This document shows, in pieces, positions 23,834 to 36,800 of a DNA stretch of 64,000 nucleotides. Each line of letters opens with the position of its first letter. Position 1 is the first letter of the stretch. Position numbers and translations under genes: made by a program. The notes beneath the pieces are model-generated. The model saw nothing but the letters and a program-made list of their open reading frames with translations. It did not search any database and had not been told where the DNA came from. Origin of the DNA: Owenia fusiformis (lineage: Eukaryota > Annelida > Polychaeta > Sabellida > Oweniidae); NCBI GenBank assembly GCA_903813345.2, contig CAIIXF020000012.1, positions 35,102,572 through 35,166,571 on the forward strand. Reading direction: 5' to 3'.

Positions 23834-26405
23834 GAAACTGCATTTGTGAGCCTGCTGTCTGCCATATCTTTAGGAATACAGTGGATTGCTTACATTTGTG
23901 AGAAAAAAACAAATCTAGAGAATCCGATTTTACCTATATGTGTGACTTACTATATCTGATCTCAGTACTATACTAGATAGTCTTGAAAACATTGCGCTGC
24001 AAATATCGTTCGTAGTACATGCTTACGTGTACGATATATCATCGACCTACCACGAATTTGATGAAACTGTTCTTAATTTAGTAGACAGCAATAACCGCTT
24101 GGAGGTTGATGATACACGGTATTTATAGACATTGTGTACAGAACTATACTATGATGTAGATTTCCCTCAAAAAGTGTTTCCGCTATTACCACGTACTATA
24201 GAGCGTTTTTAGTTCCTTGATTTTTAAATACTCATACATCCGATTTGGGAATAAGCGCTGCCAACTTTTTTGAGTGGAGTGTAAATAAAACCCTCATTAT
24301 CTAAAGATAAACAGGCTTCGATAATTAATTATCCAAAATGGGACTCTTGGTTGCCAGCCTTATGGAGGGGAGTGTACAACCGTAGCTGCAACTCATTCAT
24401 CCAATACCACATATGAATAGATCACGAGAAACTAGAAACGGAAATAATGGAAATACAAGGGTATTCAGAACGTTAATCCGTGCATTTGGAAGTTGGTTAA
24501 TCCCTCGCAATGATTGATGCAATTGGCTACGTCAGAGAATTTTTTTCATCAAGTGAACCAGCGAGATAAGACTAATAAATAATGAAATAAATCGTCCCAT
24601 GAACGAGTATTAATTTCCGTAACAATTATTTTTTTGTTGTGAGTGGACATTATTTCAAATCAGTTGGAGCAAAGTCCATATCAACTAAATAAATGTTGTG
24701 CTTCTACACTTATAGAATAATGGAATTATAAAGAGGCATTTTTTGTATTACATTATTAAGCATCGATCATTTAGAAGCAGCTTTGCATTTAGTCACAAAT
24801 TATTCAATGAGGTATTTTGGTACTATAACTTAAAATACACCCTAAAGAGCAAGTTATCTAGGCCATGTTTTGATGTCATTTCTTTTACAATATTTCCAAT
24901 TTTACAAATCCATAATAATGCGGCAAATATCCTTTAGTTGCCAGTTAACATCCGCTCGAAATGAATAAGTTGCAAAGTGACATTTATTCGATATGTAAAA
25001 AACTAATACCTTTCTAGTTGGAGGTTTTTTCTCAAATTCAATGATCTCAAAAACAAATTTGTATTTCACTATTTAATATGTTACAGAGAAACTGACTGTT
25101 AAGTTATTATTAACCATACATAAAATATAAACCATCGTATTATTTTTAGATAAGGTATCTATATGTGCTCTGCCGTTTTAATATTATTAAACATTTATGA
25201 AGTGTGGTACTTCCCATAAACAGCTTCAACAAGGGCACTATGATCTTATAACGCATCATGTGGTGAAACCGCAAGGGAGTTCTACGAGCTCTTAGAATTG
25301 GATGGGGATTTATTATAATCTCCGTAGCTGCCTCAACGATAATAAGGAGGATACTTCATTGTAATTTAATCGACACTTCATATAAGAACATCCGACATAA
25401 CGATCCATACGTACTGAGATATTGAGAACGAGTTGGAAATTACACAAGGTAAAGGTCAAAATTGAGAGACATGGTTCATGCGATGTTATATATTGCTTGG
25501 TTAGTTAAACATCGAATGAATAAAACATTATGGAAAAACTAGCTATCGATCATTAGCTAGCGGAAAACTGTCTTGACCGACCTAAATCGCTAATGGATGG
25601 AATGTTTCTATGCTCTTTTGATACACAAATCAACGATCATGTACTATTTGATTGCAGCGAAGGACGATTTAAATCACCCAAAATACGAACGTGCTGTTGA
25701 ATAATTCTGTTTAACGAATCAGGAGAAAATCGATCAAGGAACCGAACAAAATAAGATTAGATTATATAGACGGGCTTACAATCACTGATGGACTGTTACA
25801 TACGTACACGTTAATGAAAAACATTCAAACTTCAAGTAACCTCAAAGTTATACAAAGTATTAGAAGCTTGTAAACATGTGAAACGCTTTATTTTCAGGAT
25901 GTCAATTACGCTAGATATTATGCTTCGGATAATCGGAGTACATACTGCTTAATCGTTATTTGCTCAAATATGATTAGGAAATTAGTCAGATTTCTATTGG
26001 GAAAGGGTTGGTGTGAGACGGAACTAAAAATGAGATGAATTCAAATGTAAACCTAAATCAAACAAGACAGCATGATTTAAACTACCAATTCAATGCTACA
26101 CACGGGATTAGAATAACGTACATACTGTCAGAATTTTGCTCAGGAATACTTGGGAAATAATGAATTACTATTTGTTGAAGAATAATTTGTCTGAGATAAC
26201 TTAAACTCGTTATATCTAGAATCGTGATGAATAACAAGTACTGAGCAGACAACACCAAGGGGATACATTTTCAGCCAGAAACGCCAAAACAGACTTGTTT
26301 ATTGAAATTCATTCCGAACCAATGAAGATCATTTCCCAAGGTACTGGTGCATTTAGATACGAGATACCATCAAACATCGATTTGTTTTCCTAGTGGGAAA
26401 TAAAA
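23834..26405. other. Intergenic upstream of the GPCR
   Basis: Positions 23834-26405 show no recognisable gene, tandem array or inverted repeat beyond short AT-rich runs. The region presumably includes the GPCR promoter and 5' UTR. An in-frame TAG 15 bases before the GPCR ATG supports that start. Confidence 0.45.
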
Positions 26406-27770
26406 ATGTCTTCCAAAGAAATATATCGAGATGTGATCGAAGAACCGGGTGTTCGGTATTCAATGGTAGGATTACATATTACTGGAATTATTCTCGCAAT
26501 GTGCGGAAACCTTCTCGTTGTAACGTTTATCATATCTAAGAAAATGTTTAAAAAACATATTACGATGTATTTGATACTTAATTTGTGCGTCTGTGATTTG
26601 ATATCGACACTTATATATGAACCAATTAGATTGGTTGATATATTCCTCCCGTTTGAGAATTCAGCCCGTGGCACATTTGTCACGCAGACGTATTGCGAAA
26701 TCACGGGTTTCTTCCTGTGTTTTATTGCGGGGGTTGGCTTCCATACGAACGTTGCAATCAGTCAAGAGAGACTTTTAGTGATTTGTTATCCGCTAAAAGC
26801 CAAGGCAATCTACACGGCAGAAATTACCAGGAAAATGATTGCTGTAATTTGGATTGTATCTTTCTTTATCACTCTACCTGTTCCGCTATTGTTCAGCTTT
26901 GTGCAGACTGTCTCTCTTAACCATACAAACATCTCCATGTGTTTCTATATTATCAGCGACGAGGAGCAGCAATCTGCCAAAATCTACTATGTTGCTATAT
27001 TTGTGATATATTATGCAGTACCCGTCGTAATTATAATCATTTCATATACGAAAATATTCCACGTGTTGAACAAAACCACGGACTTCGGTCCGGGAGAAAG
27101 TAGGAAAAATATAGCAAATACTGAAAAATATATACGACCACGGAAATCGTTGGCCAAAATGATGGTTTGTGTGGCTGTTGTATTTACTGTTTGTCATGGA
27201 CCGCAGTTTTTTACATTCTTATACGTTTGCCTAGGCGGAAAGGTGACGTCACATGGTATATTCCTACTTGTCTTACTGGATTTATTTCCTTTGTGTAGTT
27301 CTGTACTGAATCCATTTATATACGCACTTTATTCAAGAACATTTCAAAATGGATTAAAATCTCTCATAAATAGACGTTTCAAAAAGAAAGAGCTTCATTC
27401 AGGAAGCAGTTTCAAATCAGAGGAGAATCTTAAATTGAATGATTGCAATGCGCATGCGCAAAGCTGCAGAGCATCTTCCTCTAATATGAGGATCAAGAAA
27501 CATACAAAGGAACAAAATGGATTAACCTTGCTAAAACATTCCTCAAAGGCACATGGTAGCCACGTTTCAGTCTCAATATCAACACCAACACCCAAATCTA
27601 CTCCGGAGTACCAATGTCCAAAACCTCTTCTCAAGCAGGATACATGTATGACTTTTGATTTGGAAATATATCCGAATAATGATCACGAGGTTAATGCCGA
27701 TCATACACTAAATAACGATGTGGAGGACGAAAGCTGGAATAAGGCGAATACAAATACAAATCAATCCTGA
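26406..27770 (+). CDS. Class A (rhodopsin-type) GPCR, neuropeptide-receptor-like, intronless
   Basis: A 454-residue single-exon frame; an in-frame TAG at 26391-26393 fixes the first ATG. Seven hydrophobic segments are visible: TM1 about 20-43 (G34-N35), TM2 53-75 (D64), TM3 100-122, TM4 143-165, TM5 193-217, TM6 249-274, TM7 284-308. C97 and C179 can form the TM3-ECL2 disulphide; N172 and N175 are glycosylation sequons in ECL2. The TM7 motif NPFIY (302-306) is canonical. The usual DRY is ERL (121-123), and the TM6 CWxP is CHGP (263-266). A basic patch follows TM7, then a ~130-residue Ser/Thr- and Pro-containing tail. General shape and the ICYPLKAK stretch suggest a peptide receptor; the ligand cannot be named. 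It would signal at the plasma membrane through G proteins if the altered motifs allow it. Confidence 0.85.
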   Translation: MSSKEIYRDVIEEPGVRYSMVGLHITGIILAMCGNLLVVTFIISKKMFKKHITMYLILNLCVCDLISTLIYEPIRLVDIFLPFENSARGTFVTQTYCEITGFFLCFIAGVGFHTNVAISQERLLVICYPLKAKAIYTAEITRKMIAVIWIVSFFITLPVPLLFSFVQTVSLNHTNISMCFYIISDEEQQSAKIYYVAIFVIYYAVPVVIIIISYTKIFHVLNKTTDFGPGESRKNIANTEKYIRPRKSLAKMMVCVAVVFTVCHGPQFFTFLYVCLGGKVTSHGIFLLVLLDLFPLCSSVLNPFIYALYSRTFQNGLKSLINRRFKKKELHSGSSFKSEENLKLNDCNAHAQSCRASSSNMRIKKHTKEQNGLTLLKHSSKAHGSHVSVSISTPTPKSTPEYQCPKPLLKQDTCMTFDLEIYPNNDHEVNADHTLNNDVEDESWNKANTNTNQS

Positions 27771-30310
27771 TTGATATGCTATAGTAATTGGAATTACAAC
27801 TACAAAATGTGAAATAATATTTAATACTTTATAATTAACCTTATACATGTACTGTATATCATATCGTATTATACCATGTAATCTTAATGAGTCGGTTTCT
27901 GAAACTGTTCAACTTTTTGGATCATATATGGATCTCTTCAAGTTTACATTACGAATTGGATATTACAACTAAACTAAAAATTAATCAGAATTTTGTCTCT
28001 TAATTTGCAAATAGGATGGTATTTTATATGTTGGATTAACCTTTATATTTGCACCCCCCCCTCTCCACCACCCCCTCCCCCTCTCGATTTTTTCAAGAGT
28101 GATTTGTGCACGTTTTGTTGCGTCTCTGCTAATTTTTTCGCAGGTATAAGACACTGTTTGCGTAAAGTACAATGTGATTGGGGGTAGAGAAGCAAAGTTA
28201 GGCTATGATCTTTCCAATATGCTTTATTTCATAATAATCGAGCCACTTTTCACCGTGTTATGAATTTTTAAAGGTTAAAAACTGTCAATCGCAAATTATT
28301 CGCGAAACGCGTTCTCTTCACGAATTTGAGAGATAAACGGATTTTTCAAACTACTTATATCTTTGAAATCTTTTTTTGCATATTCCTAAATGCTAATGCA
28401 TACTGTAATAAAATAATTATGATGATACCTTCGTCAAAATTTTAGATATAGTTTTTATTCTCCCCTACCCCAATTTTTCAATTTCACAATTTCGATGCCT
28501 GTGCCGTTGCTAGATGGTTGCTAGGCAACACCATGGACCGAAACTATATTGGGACAATACCAAGTCATATATTGATACATCTCTAGACTTAATCACTGGG
28601 GCATTTGTCGTACATCTTGAAATATGATATCTAAAGACGAAAACAAATTGAACTTGAAATTGCTGACTATTCAATTTCACGTTACATTAATTGATTTCAT
28701 TTGGATTTTGCGATACCTGTTATCTTTGAAAGAGTGAAACTTAACTTCAGGAACTTTTAGATTTGACGATGATTTTAGTTTTATTTTAAGATAATAGATT
28801 ATTCTTAAAGGCAGCAAAGCATTTTTTGACACAAAAAATATTGTTAAAGAAAATCGACAATTTATCATAAAATGTCAAAAATGTACACCCCTATGTCTTA
28901 TTGACCTCGATTTGACCTATGTTGACTTATGCACAACTTATGGGTTAATCTTTGAATCAAACACATTCGTTTTTTCTCAGAGATGGTTGCTGTAATCCAT
29001 ATTATGAAACCATTTGTATCACCACTGATGTAATTTGATATTTGTAGTATATCAGATTCATCCAATGTAATGGTTTCAATATATATGTTGCATTAATTGG
29101 GATAATTACAATGGCTTAGTTTCAATTTTCATAATAATAATTCGAAGCCAAAAATGTTCATAGTTGAAAGCTTATGTTTGGAGGATACAAAAGATTGGAC
29201 AGCACAACCTAAATTCACTACAAAACCAACAATATTGTGTTCAATATTTTTGTTGTCTGTCGTTTGAAAGGTATCCCTTAAATATATAAGCACTAGTGCC
29301 AAAGAGAAAGGACCAAAAGTTGTAATGGAACTTAGCAAGAAAAAGCAAACTCTAAGTGCATACCAGTCAAGAAAAACAAACCCCATATAGCCCAAAACCA
29401 TGATCTAATGTGAAAAGAAACAATGTCTAATACCCCCTTTCCCCCACCATTCAAAAATCAATATCACAATCCAAGACCAGAAGACCAAGGGACATTTCGT
29501 TCATACTGAAGTCATAACAATACATGTTGAAGAAAAAATTAGAAATTGATAGCCAATTGATAGCCAATACTCATAATCTCAAAAATTGTTGTAGATACAA
29601 GTACCCATACAAGATAGAGCATTCAGTCTCAAATGATGTGGGATAGATAAAATCCCGTCTCAAAGTCCATTTTCTAGCACAGCTATCAACAATAACTTGC
29701 TATGTTACAAACTTGGCTGTTAAATATTTTGAAATTATTATTCTGATCCTCAAAGAAGCAATTTTACCTAGTTTTCTAGGTATTTTGTTCCGAAGCTACA
29801 CTCCCATGTGTCTTTGATCAAACCATTTCTATGATGTGTATGCTATCTATACTATTGAGGTACTCAGTACACCATACTTGTGTTTTGCGGTTTAGCTGAG
29901 TGATACCCATTCATCAACGTATGTAGTTAAGTGATATGCACTGAACTCTTCAAATTGATCTCATAACACATAGTGAGCCCAACATGTCTCCAGTAAATTT
30001 AGGAGTAATTTTTACGCAACTTTGGGAGTATATTTCAGAACTAGAAAATTAAATCTTAGTCACCATGTATGCAAATGAAACGTATGGAGTCGAATATGTA
30101 TACAAAAACTTTATCGTAACAGCATGTTATATACTCGTGTAAAATCCAATATATTTAACATTATGCATGGTTTTAATTATAGACTTGCTCAACAAGTCTT
30201 CGATGCCACCTATACAATATAGTGTTGTCAATATCAATATTTACATATTTCAGATACTTATGAATATATTCACAGTAAACACAACTCCTGCTTGGTGTTC
30301 TATTTAATAG
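27771..30310. other. Intergenic between the GPCR and the CLCA 3' end
   Basis: No gene recognised. A pyrimidine-rich CCCCCC/CTCTCC tract lies at 28052-28084. Positions 29280-29450 share a dispersed repeat with 1420-1600. Remaining reading frames are short and without domain signal. Confidence 0.45.
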
Positions 30311-30311
30311 T

Positions 30312-30491
30312 ACAGTAAAACCTGTTTAAATAGAACACTTCTGTTACCTCTATATAGTGTAACACTAGTACTTTGTTTGAATATGTTCCGCTTATAGAGG
30401 TTCATTTATTAACATTTAGTCAGTTTTTCTTAGAACTTTGAAAAGTGTTCCACTCACTTCACATAAGTGTTCCACTTTACAGGTTTACTGT
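30312..30491. mobile_element. 180-bp miniature inverted-repeat element
   Basis: The left end ACAGTAAAACCTGT (30312-30325) matches the reverse complement of the right end ACAGGTTTACTGT (30479-30491). Imperfect inverted similarity continues inward (AGAACACTT against AAGTGTTCCA). The ACAGTAAACCTGT terminus is seen in non-autonomous DNA elements of other animals. No coding capacity. Confidence 0.6.
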
Positions 30492-30857
30492 GTCTAGGAG
30501 TTTAAAAAAGTTATTCGACATCTACGTGTTTAGGCCAGTTTGATATTATAAAAATATTAGCTATTAAGTACTATGTAAAACAGTTGCAGCAATCTTTTGA
30601 AAAGACATACCAATATGGTACTTGACACGATCCTAGTCTAATTATCTGAACTATCAAATTGAGACATTACTCTTTAAACTGTAGATATTCTTTAGAATTG
30701 AAAGACAGGACAAGGATGTCTAAGCTTTTGGAGCTTTTGGAAAACAGACATGACATCAGAAATGATATCAGAATATATCATAGAATTTTGACAATGTATT
30801 GTTTAGAATGAAAACCAAACTGTATCTTATCTTTGCTGTCCCATCCAACCGTGGCAC

Positions 30858-33800
30858 TCATGGCAAATAAACTATAGAAGACTGACTTAGGTTTGACTTA
30901 TTTGAAATACTTGATTTGTTTGAAATCCTAGAATGATGACTTCCCCTCGAGGAAGTTGTATCTGATTCAAATCGTTGTGACCTTTTTGATATCCTTGACG
31001 ATGTTGATCGTCCACTGTCATGTCGTCCTTCTCGGACATGCCTGAATGAACTATGATTTGGAATACTGGCATTGCCACACGGTTCATACATCGTTGTGTT
31101 CGATCTTCCACTATCTACTGTATTCCTGTGGTTGTTTTCAGGCAAGAGTTCGCTAGTATTGTCACGCTTGCGCCTGCATCTAAGAATGAAGACCATGATG
31201 AATACGGTAAATATAACAAGCACTGCAACAGATATGGTTGTCACGGCAATAGTAAATGACGTCAATGTGTATAAAGTATACCCCTCAGGGATGACATGTG
31301 TATTCGTATTGTTCCAAGGTGGCACCAAGTCTACAGTGGTTTTATCAATGGTACCAACGGTTGTTGACATGGTGGGTAATACCGTTGTCAAAAGGTCAGT
31401 TGTATGTGTTATCGAGTCTCTTATGGTTTTAGTAATGGGTATTGTCACAGAAATTTGTTTATATGGTAATGAGACTGATGACATTTTATCAATGGTATCA
31501 ACTCTTGTTGAAATATCCTGTAAATTAATTGTACTATCTTGTGTTGAGTCTATTGGAGTTTTAACACTAGTGTCAACTCTCGTTGACAAACTGGACAAAA
31601 CCATTGTATGTGTATCTGGAATCGAGGCTGACAAAGATTGATCACTTGTATCAACTATCGTTGATACCCTGGGCAAAACGGTAGTTTGTGTATCTGGCTC
31701 CAAATATCTCACGCTGGACGCTATGGTATAAGGGGTTATTTTAGTTACACCTGGTAAAGTAGAAATATTACGCTTGGTTTCCAAAGACAAGTATTTTGTT
31801 GTTTCAGCCATGATATCCGTAGTTCCTGACGTAATTGTTGACGTCATTGCAATGTTTGTAGTTTGGGCACTTGAGTTATCACTTTTTATCCTATAAATTG
31901 ATTGACTGGGATTGTCATTTAACGAAACACTACGAGGTGTCTCGACCACTTGTCTTGGTATTGACATTCTCGATGTAGAGCGTTTAGTATGTACATGCTC
32001 AGTAAAACTTCTTTCACTTAGTGTGCTGGCGGTTTTGTCAAATGACTTCTTGAATTTGGTATTAGCGGAGATAATAATAGTATGATCCAAGGGAATGGTA
32101 ATTGTCGGTAAGGTCGGTGTCGACGTTATTATTGGATTATTTATAATATGTACAGATGTTGCTTCATTACGGTCTCGTTTTTCAGTTCTCATACTTGCTG
32201 GGGATAGTATTGTCCTATCGCTGGTGGGGTTTAGTCTACTGATACTATCATATGATGTCATACTGGTTTGGAGTGATTGCTCTTCGGCCATCATAGATTT
32301 AGTGGCGGTTGGTGACTCTGTTGGTTGCGGTATTACACTTATCACCTCTGTTGCTGTTTGCATCCCTGTGCATTTTGAATTGTTTTCGCAGAATGCAGTA
32401 GAAGAAGGGTCTTGCGAATCTGTCTGTTTATTGGTCAATTCCTCCAAATCTAACATTGGTGTGTGATACATAAGTGTAGTCATATGTACAGTAGGTACTG
32501 TTAAAGGTGATGATCTGCTGACCAAAGATGTTGAAGAACGCAATGAGTTCGATGCAGACACATGGAATGAATCAGCTACAAATGTAGGGTTTGTTATTTC
32601 AGAAGTAATCAAATGTGGAGCTGGTTCCGTAAAAGTGTTTTTACCCGTTTCTATGACAACCTGTGCTGGATCATCAGTTATCTGTTCTCCTATTGGTACA
32701 TGTTTTGTGATATTGTGTATAAAAGTGAATGAAGCAATATTGGATATATCGCTAACTAGAGCAGCATCATCGTAGACAACAAGGCCTATGAAATACGCCA
32801 CATCGTGTTCAGCAGCAGTCATTTCAATAACAAATAATTCCATTGTTCCTGGGTTATTAGCTGCAGATGTATTACCAGAAATGACGTTAAATGACTCGAG
32901 TGTTACAGGGTTAGAAGCATTTGTGAAACTCTTTCTTAACTCAGCGACCGTCCGTGCGATGTTGATAACGTATCCCGATGCTGAAAATGAGGAGCCAATG
33001 TATCCATCAATAACGTATAATCTCTTAAGACTAGATTAGTGTACTATAATAACATTTTGTTACTGTACAAAAACTGAACTCTAATTTTGTGACTGTATAT
33101 TTGGTGTACATTTAAATAGTTAAGGTCGAAAACTGGTATTTAATTCAAGTTACCTTTTCCATCATCCATATCATCACCAGAAGCAGTGAACATTAACACA
33201 ATTGATCTGTTTGCAGCAACGCTAACAGTGACGTCAGTAATACGTGCTGGTGGCACGTTGTCTTGAGAGGCATACGTCAAACTATTGTCGATCCCTTCTA
33301 CTGTGAAGAAGCCTCCCGTAGACACTCTCACAAAATCACCGATAATTTCCTCGGAATATTCTACTTCTGGAACTAATTTACACCCTCTTAAAGCTCAGTT
33401 TCACTTAATCTAAGAAAATTCAAAATAAGGTTGTGCGGTTCATTTTTCGTTTAATTTTCGAAACCACACACCACTGGAATGAGGTAGGAACATACCGGAC
33501 ACAAATATGACAAAGTGCGTGTATATTGGAAAGTATTCAAAGAACAATGTAACGTTCCTATACTCACCGTTGTTATTCAAAAACATTGCAGATCCCATGC
33601 CACTGTATTTCCATTTTAATATTTTACTATGTCTGTTCCCCGTCACTAATAGCTTGATGTTGTACTTGGCATTCGCATTGAACTTGGTAAAGAAAGCCGA
33701 ATAGATACCATCATTTTTGATACTATCTGCTCCTGTATTAAAAAAATGTCATTCATCTTTAATGTCGTCTCTAGTCATCTTTTATGTATTTAATGTTGCC

Positions 33801-36800
33801 AACATTATTGATTTCAAATCTAAAAACAATAGGAACACTTATAAAAGTAAGAATCCAATATCAATGTTACATACGCAGATGCATTTGTAGGTCAAAATGA
33901 GTGACCACGTCACAGTCGTTCGTTAACATATTCAGAGATGAACGATGGTACAAATGTGCTCACATGCATTAAATTAAAGGTAGACCAGGAACAAGCATTT
34001 TATTTTCTAATCTTACCAGTTCCCGTGTCGTAAAGGTGTACAATAAAAGTTGGATACGGGTATCTTGAACTCTGAACTATTGCAGTGACGTTGGCGTCAA
34101 CTATTGGATGCATTGCCTTTGAGACTTCAGCTCGAATTACAGCAGTACGGACACCAAGATCTCCTAAAAGAAAAAGGAGATTTTAGACAGAAAATTATTA
34201 TGACATTTAACGTCAGCTACATGAAGTTTGTAAACAAATAAGAAAATAGAATGAAATACGATTAAAAGAAAGATAGAAATACAGTTAATGCAAAAAAATA
34301 TCCAGCAAACCACCAGGGGAACAAATCAGACACGATCATTCTAAATAACATCAATTTTCAGTACCAGTCAAATAAATATATTGTTTTGTAGAATGTTTAG
34401 AAAGTTTTTATTTTCAACTTGGGTGGGGGTTAATCTAACCGCTTTGTTCACGGGTATGTGTATCAATACGAGAAATATGCACCTTTTACATTTATCCTCT
34501 TGCTGCCCATATATGGTGTCATTGTCACAACCTCTGTTTTCGAATTTCTGGGTTTTGAACGGAATGTTGCTCCAATATAGATTGATGATTTATTAGAATT
34601 ATTAGTGACAACCAGTTCCCAGAGACCAACCTAAATATAATAGATCTGTTTTAAGATTTAATACCATTAACATGATATTATGAAATATGATTTTTCGAAT
34701 ACCGATGTATAGTGTTCAGTCCTAATGCCGTGGTCACATTTGCTGTGATCGGCAACACGGTACCTAGCCGATGTTTATATTTTGTCAAAACTGAATTCAA
34801 TTTTGAACAAAATACTCATCGGTCGGGCGCAGTACTGACAATTGGAGTTAATGTGACCATAGCATTTGACTGCGACGCAAACAAAGAAATCTCATAGAGG
34901 CATTTCTGGTGTGGAATCATCAAAAGTGGTATGAATTATGTTAAATCAATCGATAGTTTCACTTACTTGTTGAACTCGTCCAGTCGGTACCTTTATTCTG
35001 ATGAGCTTCAGGGAATCAAATACCTTAAACCAGGAACTAGTCAGTGTTTTTGTCCCGGTTGGGTATTTCAGGATCAGTGTAAAGTCTTCCAATTTGGTGT
35101 AATATATGATTTCCCATGTTGTTTTCCTGCCTAGCCCTGAATCTAGATAGGAACTGAATGTGACCGATTTCAAAGGAGCAATCTTCTTTCGTTCACTAAG
35201 GAGCTGAAATACAAAATTAACAAAATATTGAGACTGAGCAAAAAGCGGGGAAGTTGATTTTAAAGGCAAAAAGAGACTAATCTGCAATTTCCAGTAATTT
35301 CTTCAAGAGAGTATACGTAGTATCTAATTTGTGGGGTACGGTTGATAATGACCTGGACGCTCTTGTTCGGTGAGTCTCTGATCGTAGATGGGAGGGCATC
35401 ATCAAGACCTGTTGACAATGTACTCCCTGAATAGAACATAGATTCTCCCCCAGTCGTCCTTGATAAATCGTCCAATGTTGCCTCTGCCCGCCTACCATAC
35501 ATCACACTGTGGAATATAACACCCTTCGCAAATAGACGTGGTTTCACATCCTCTAAAAAGGGGGCTTTGTTTTCTTTTCCATCTGTGAATAGGATAATTT
35601 CACACCCAAAGTTGCCACTGACATTAAGGAGCTGAAAATATAAACATTGTCAAATGTGCATGAAGAAAATGATAAATCATTATAGTCCGAGGTTAAAAGT
35701 TTATATTAAAATTATGTTGCATTTCAACACTTCCCCTCGTACTATTGATAGAGGTTTCAAGGTCATTATCTAATATCCGTGTTGTCAAAGTAGAATCAAT
35801 CTAATGGTGTATTGTAGTTGTATTGTAGTTGATACAAAACAATTATTTGTTTATTTCAATGTCAGGTAACAACTTTGATATATTGAGTATTCTTCGTAAA
35901 TTTTTCCCACGCTCAAATACAAGCTACTCGCTATAATATGTCGACGATGCCATCACATCTTCTTTTGAAAGTGTTGAAAGGAGAACGAAATAAGTAGATA
36001 TGGCAGATGCATACCTCAATTATTTATTCTATTACTAAATTCAATATCTGAAAAAATCAAAATTTGTAAAGATCAAATCTTTTTTAGTTTCACGAACCAG
36101 GTTTTTCAAAGTAAGCATGTAAATATGTGGAATAATAAACAGGTAAAAAAACAAAATTTGAATTTCCTTTTTTAAATGATATATAAACAGGAATCAAGCG
36201 ATGATATTGCGTACCGTACGAAAGCACGTATATACTCACCTCGAGGGCTAGCTCTATAGCACATCCAATGCAAGTTTGCCCCGTCACAACCATTGGAATC
36301 TTGTCACGGAGAAAATCACGGTCTTTCTCCTTTCCGACATACGTCATATTAGCGACAACAGTAGCAACATCTGAGAAGGCTACAATTCCAACACGAACGC
36401 CTGGTTCTATGTCGTCCAAGTATTTTCCCACCGCCTGACCCTGATTTAAGATGCCCCTACCCTAATAACACGTTAATATATAAATACATATTTGACACAA
36501 TTTTGAGATATAGAGGGAGAAAAAATGCCATGTGTGTGCATTTATCTCAAAAACGTCACATTTTGTCGTGTTAAAAAGCGGGGCAATGTGTTACAATACG
36601 TGCGCGACTATTTTGCAGCGTGTCAAGGGGATTGTCAATGTACGAGGGTTGTCCCAGAAGTAATGCACTATATGCTCTAACTTTCTTTAATATTCTTCAA
36701 TTCAGCTGAAATTTTGTGTATATTACAATTGAAGTTTTATCTATTATATCCTGAAGTCTCAGCATCCAACATTAATATTAAGTCTTAATATGGTTGCTAT

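Noticed and set aside
31072-31641. Plus-strand 189-codon frame, Val/Leu/Thr-rich
   Set aside because: Antisense shadow of the Ser/Thr-rich CLCA last exon.
32981-33033. Earlier acceptor for CLCA exon 12 (CTAG at about 33034)
   Set aside because: It puts the exon out of the required frame. The TTTTCAG acceptor at 32981-32987 gives an exact-length match to the FN3-like segment.
35260-35352. Extending CLCA exon 6 through the open frame after 35353
   Set aside because: Donor CAG|GT at 35353 joins SVQ to LLSERKK in phase 0 and restores the family alignment; the open extension lacks a donor.
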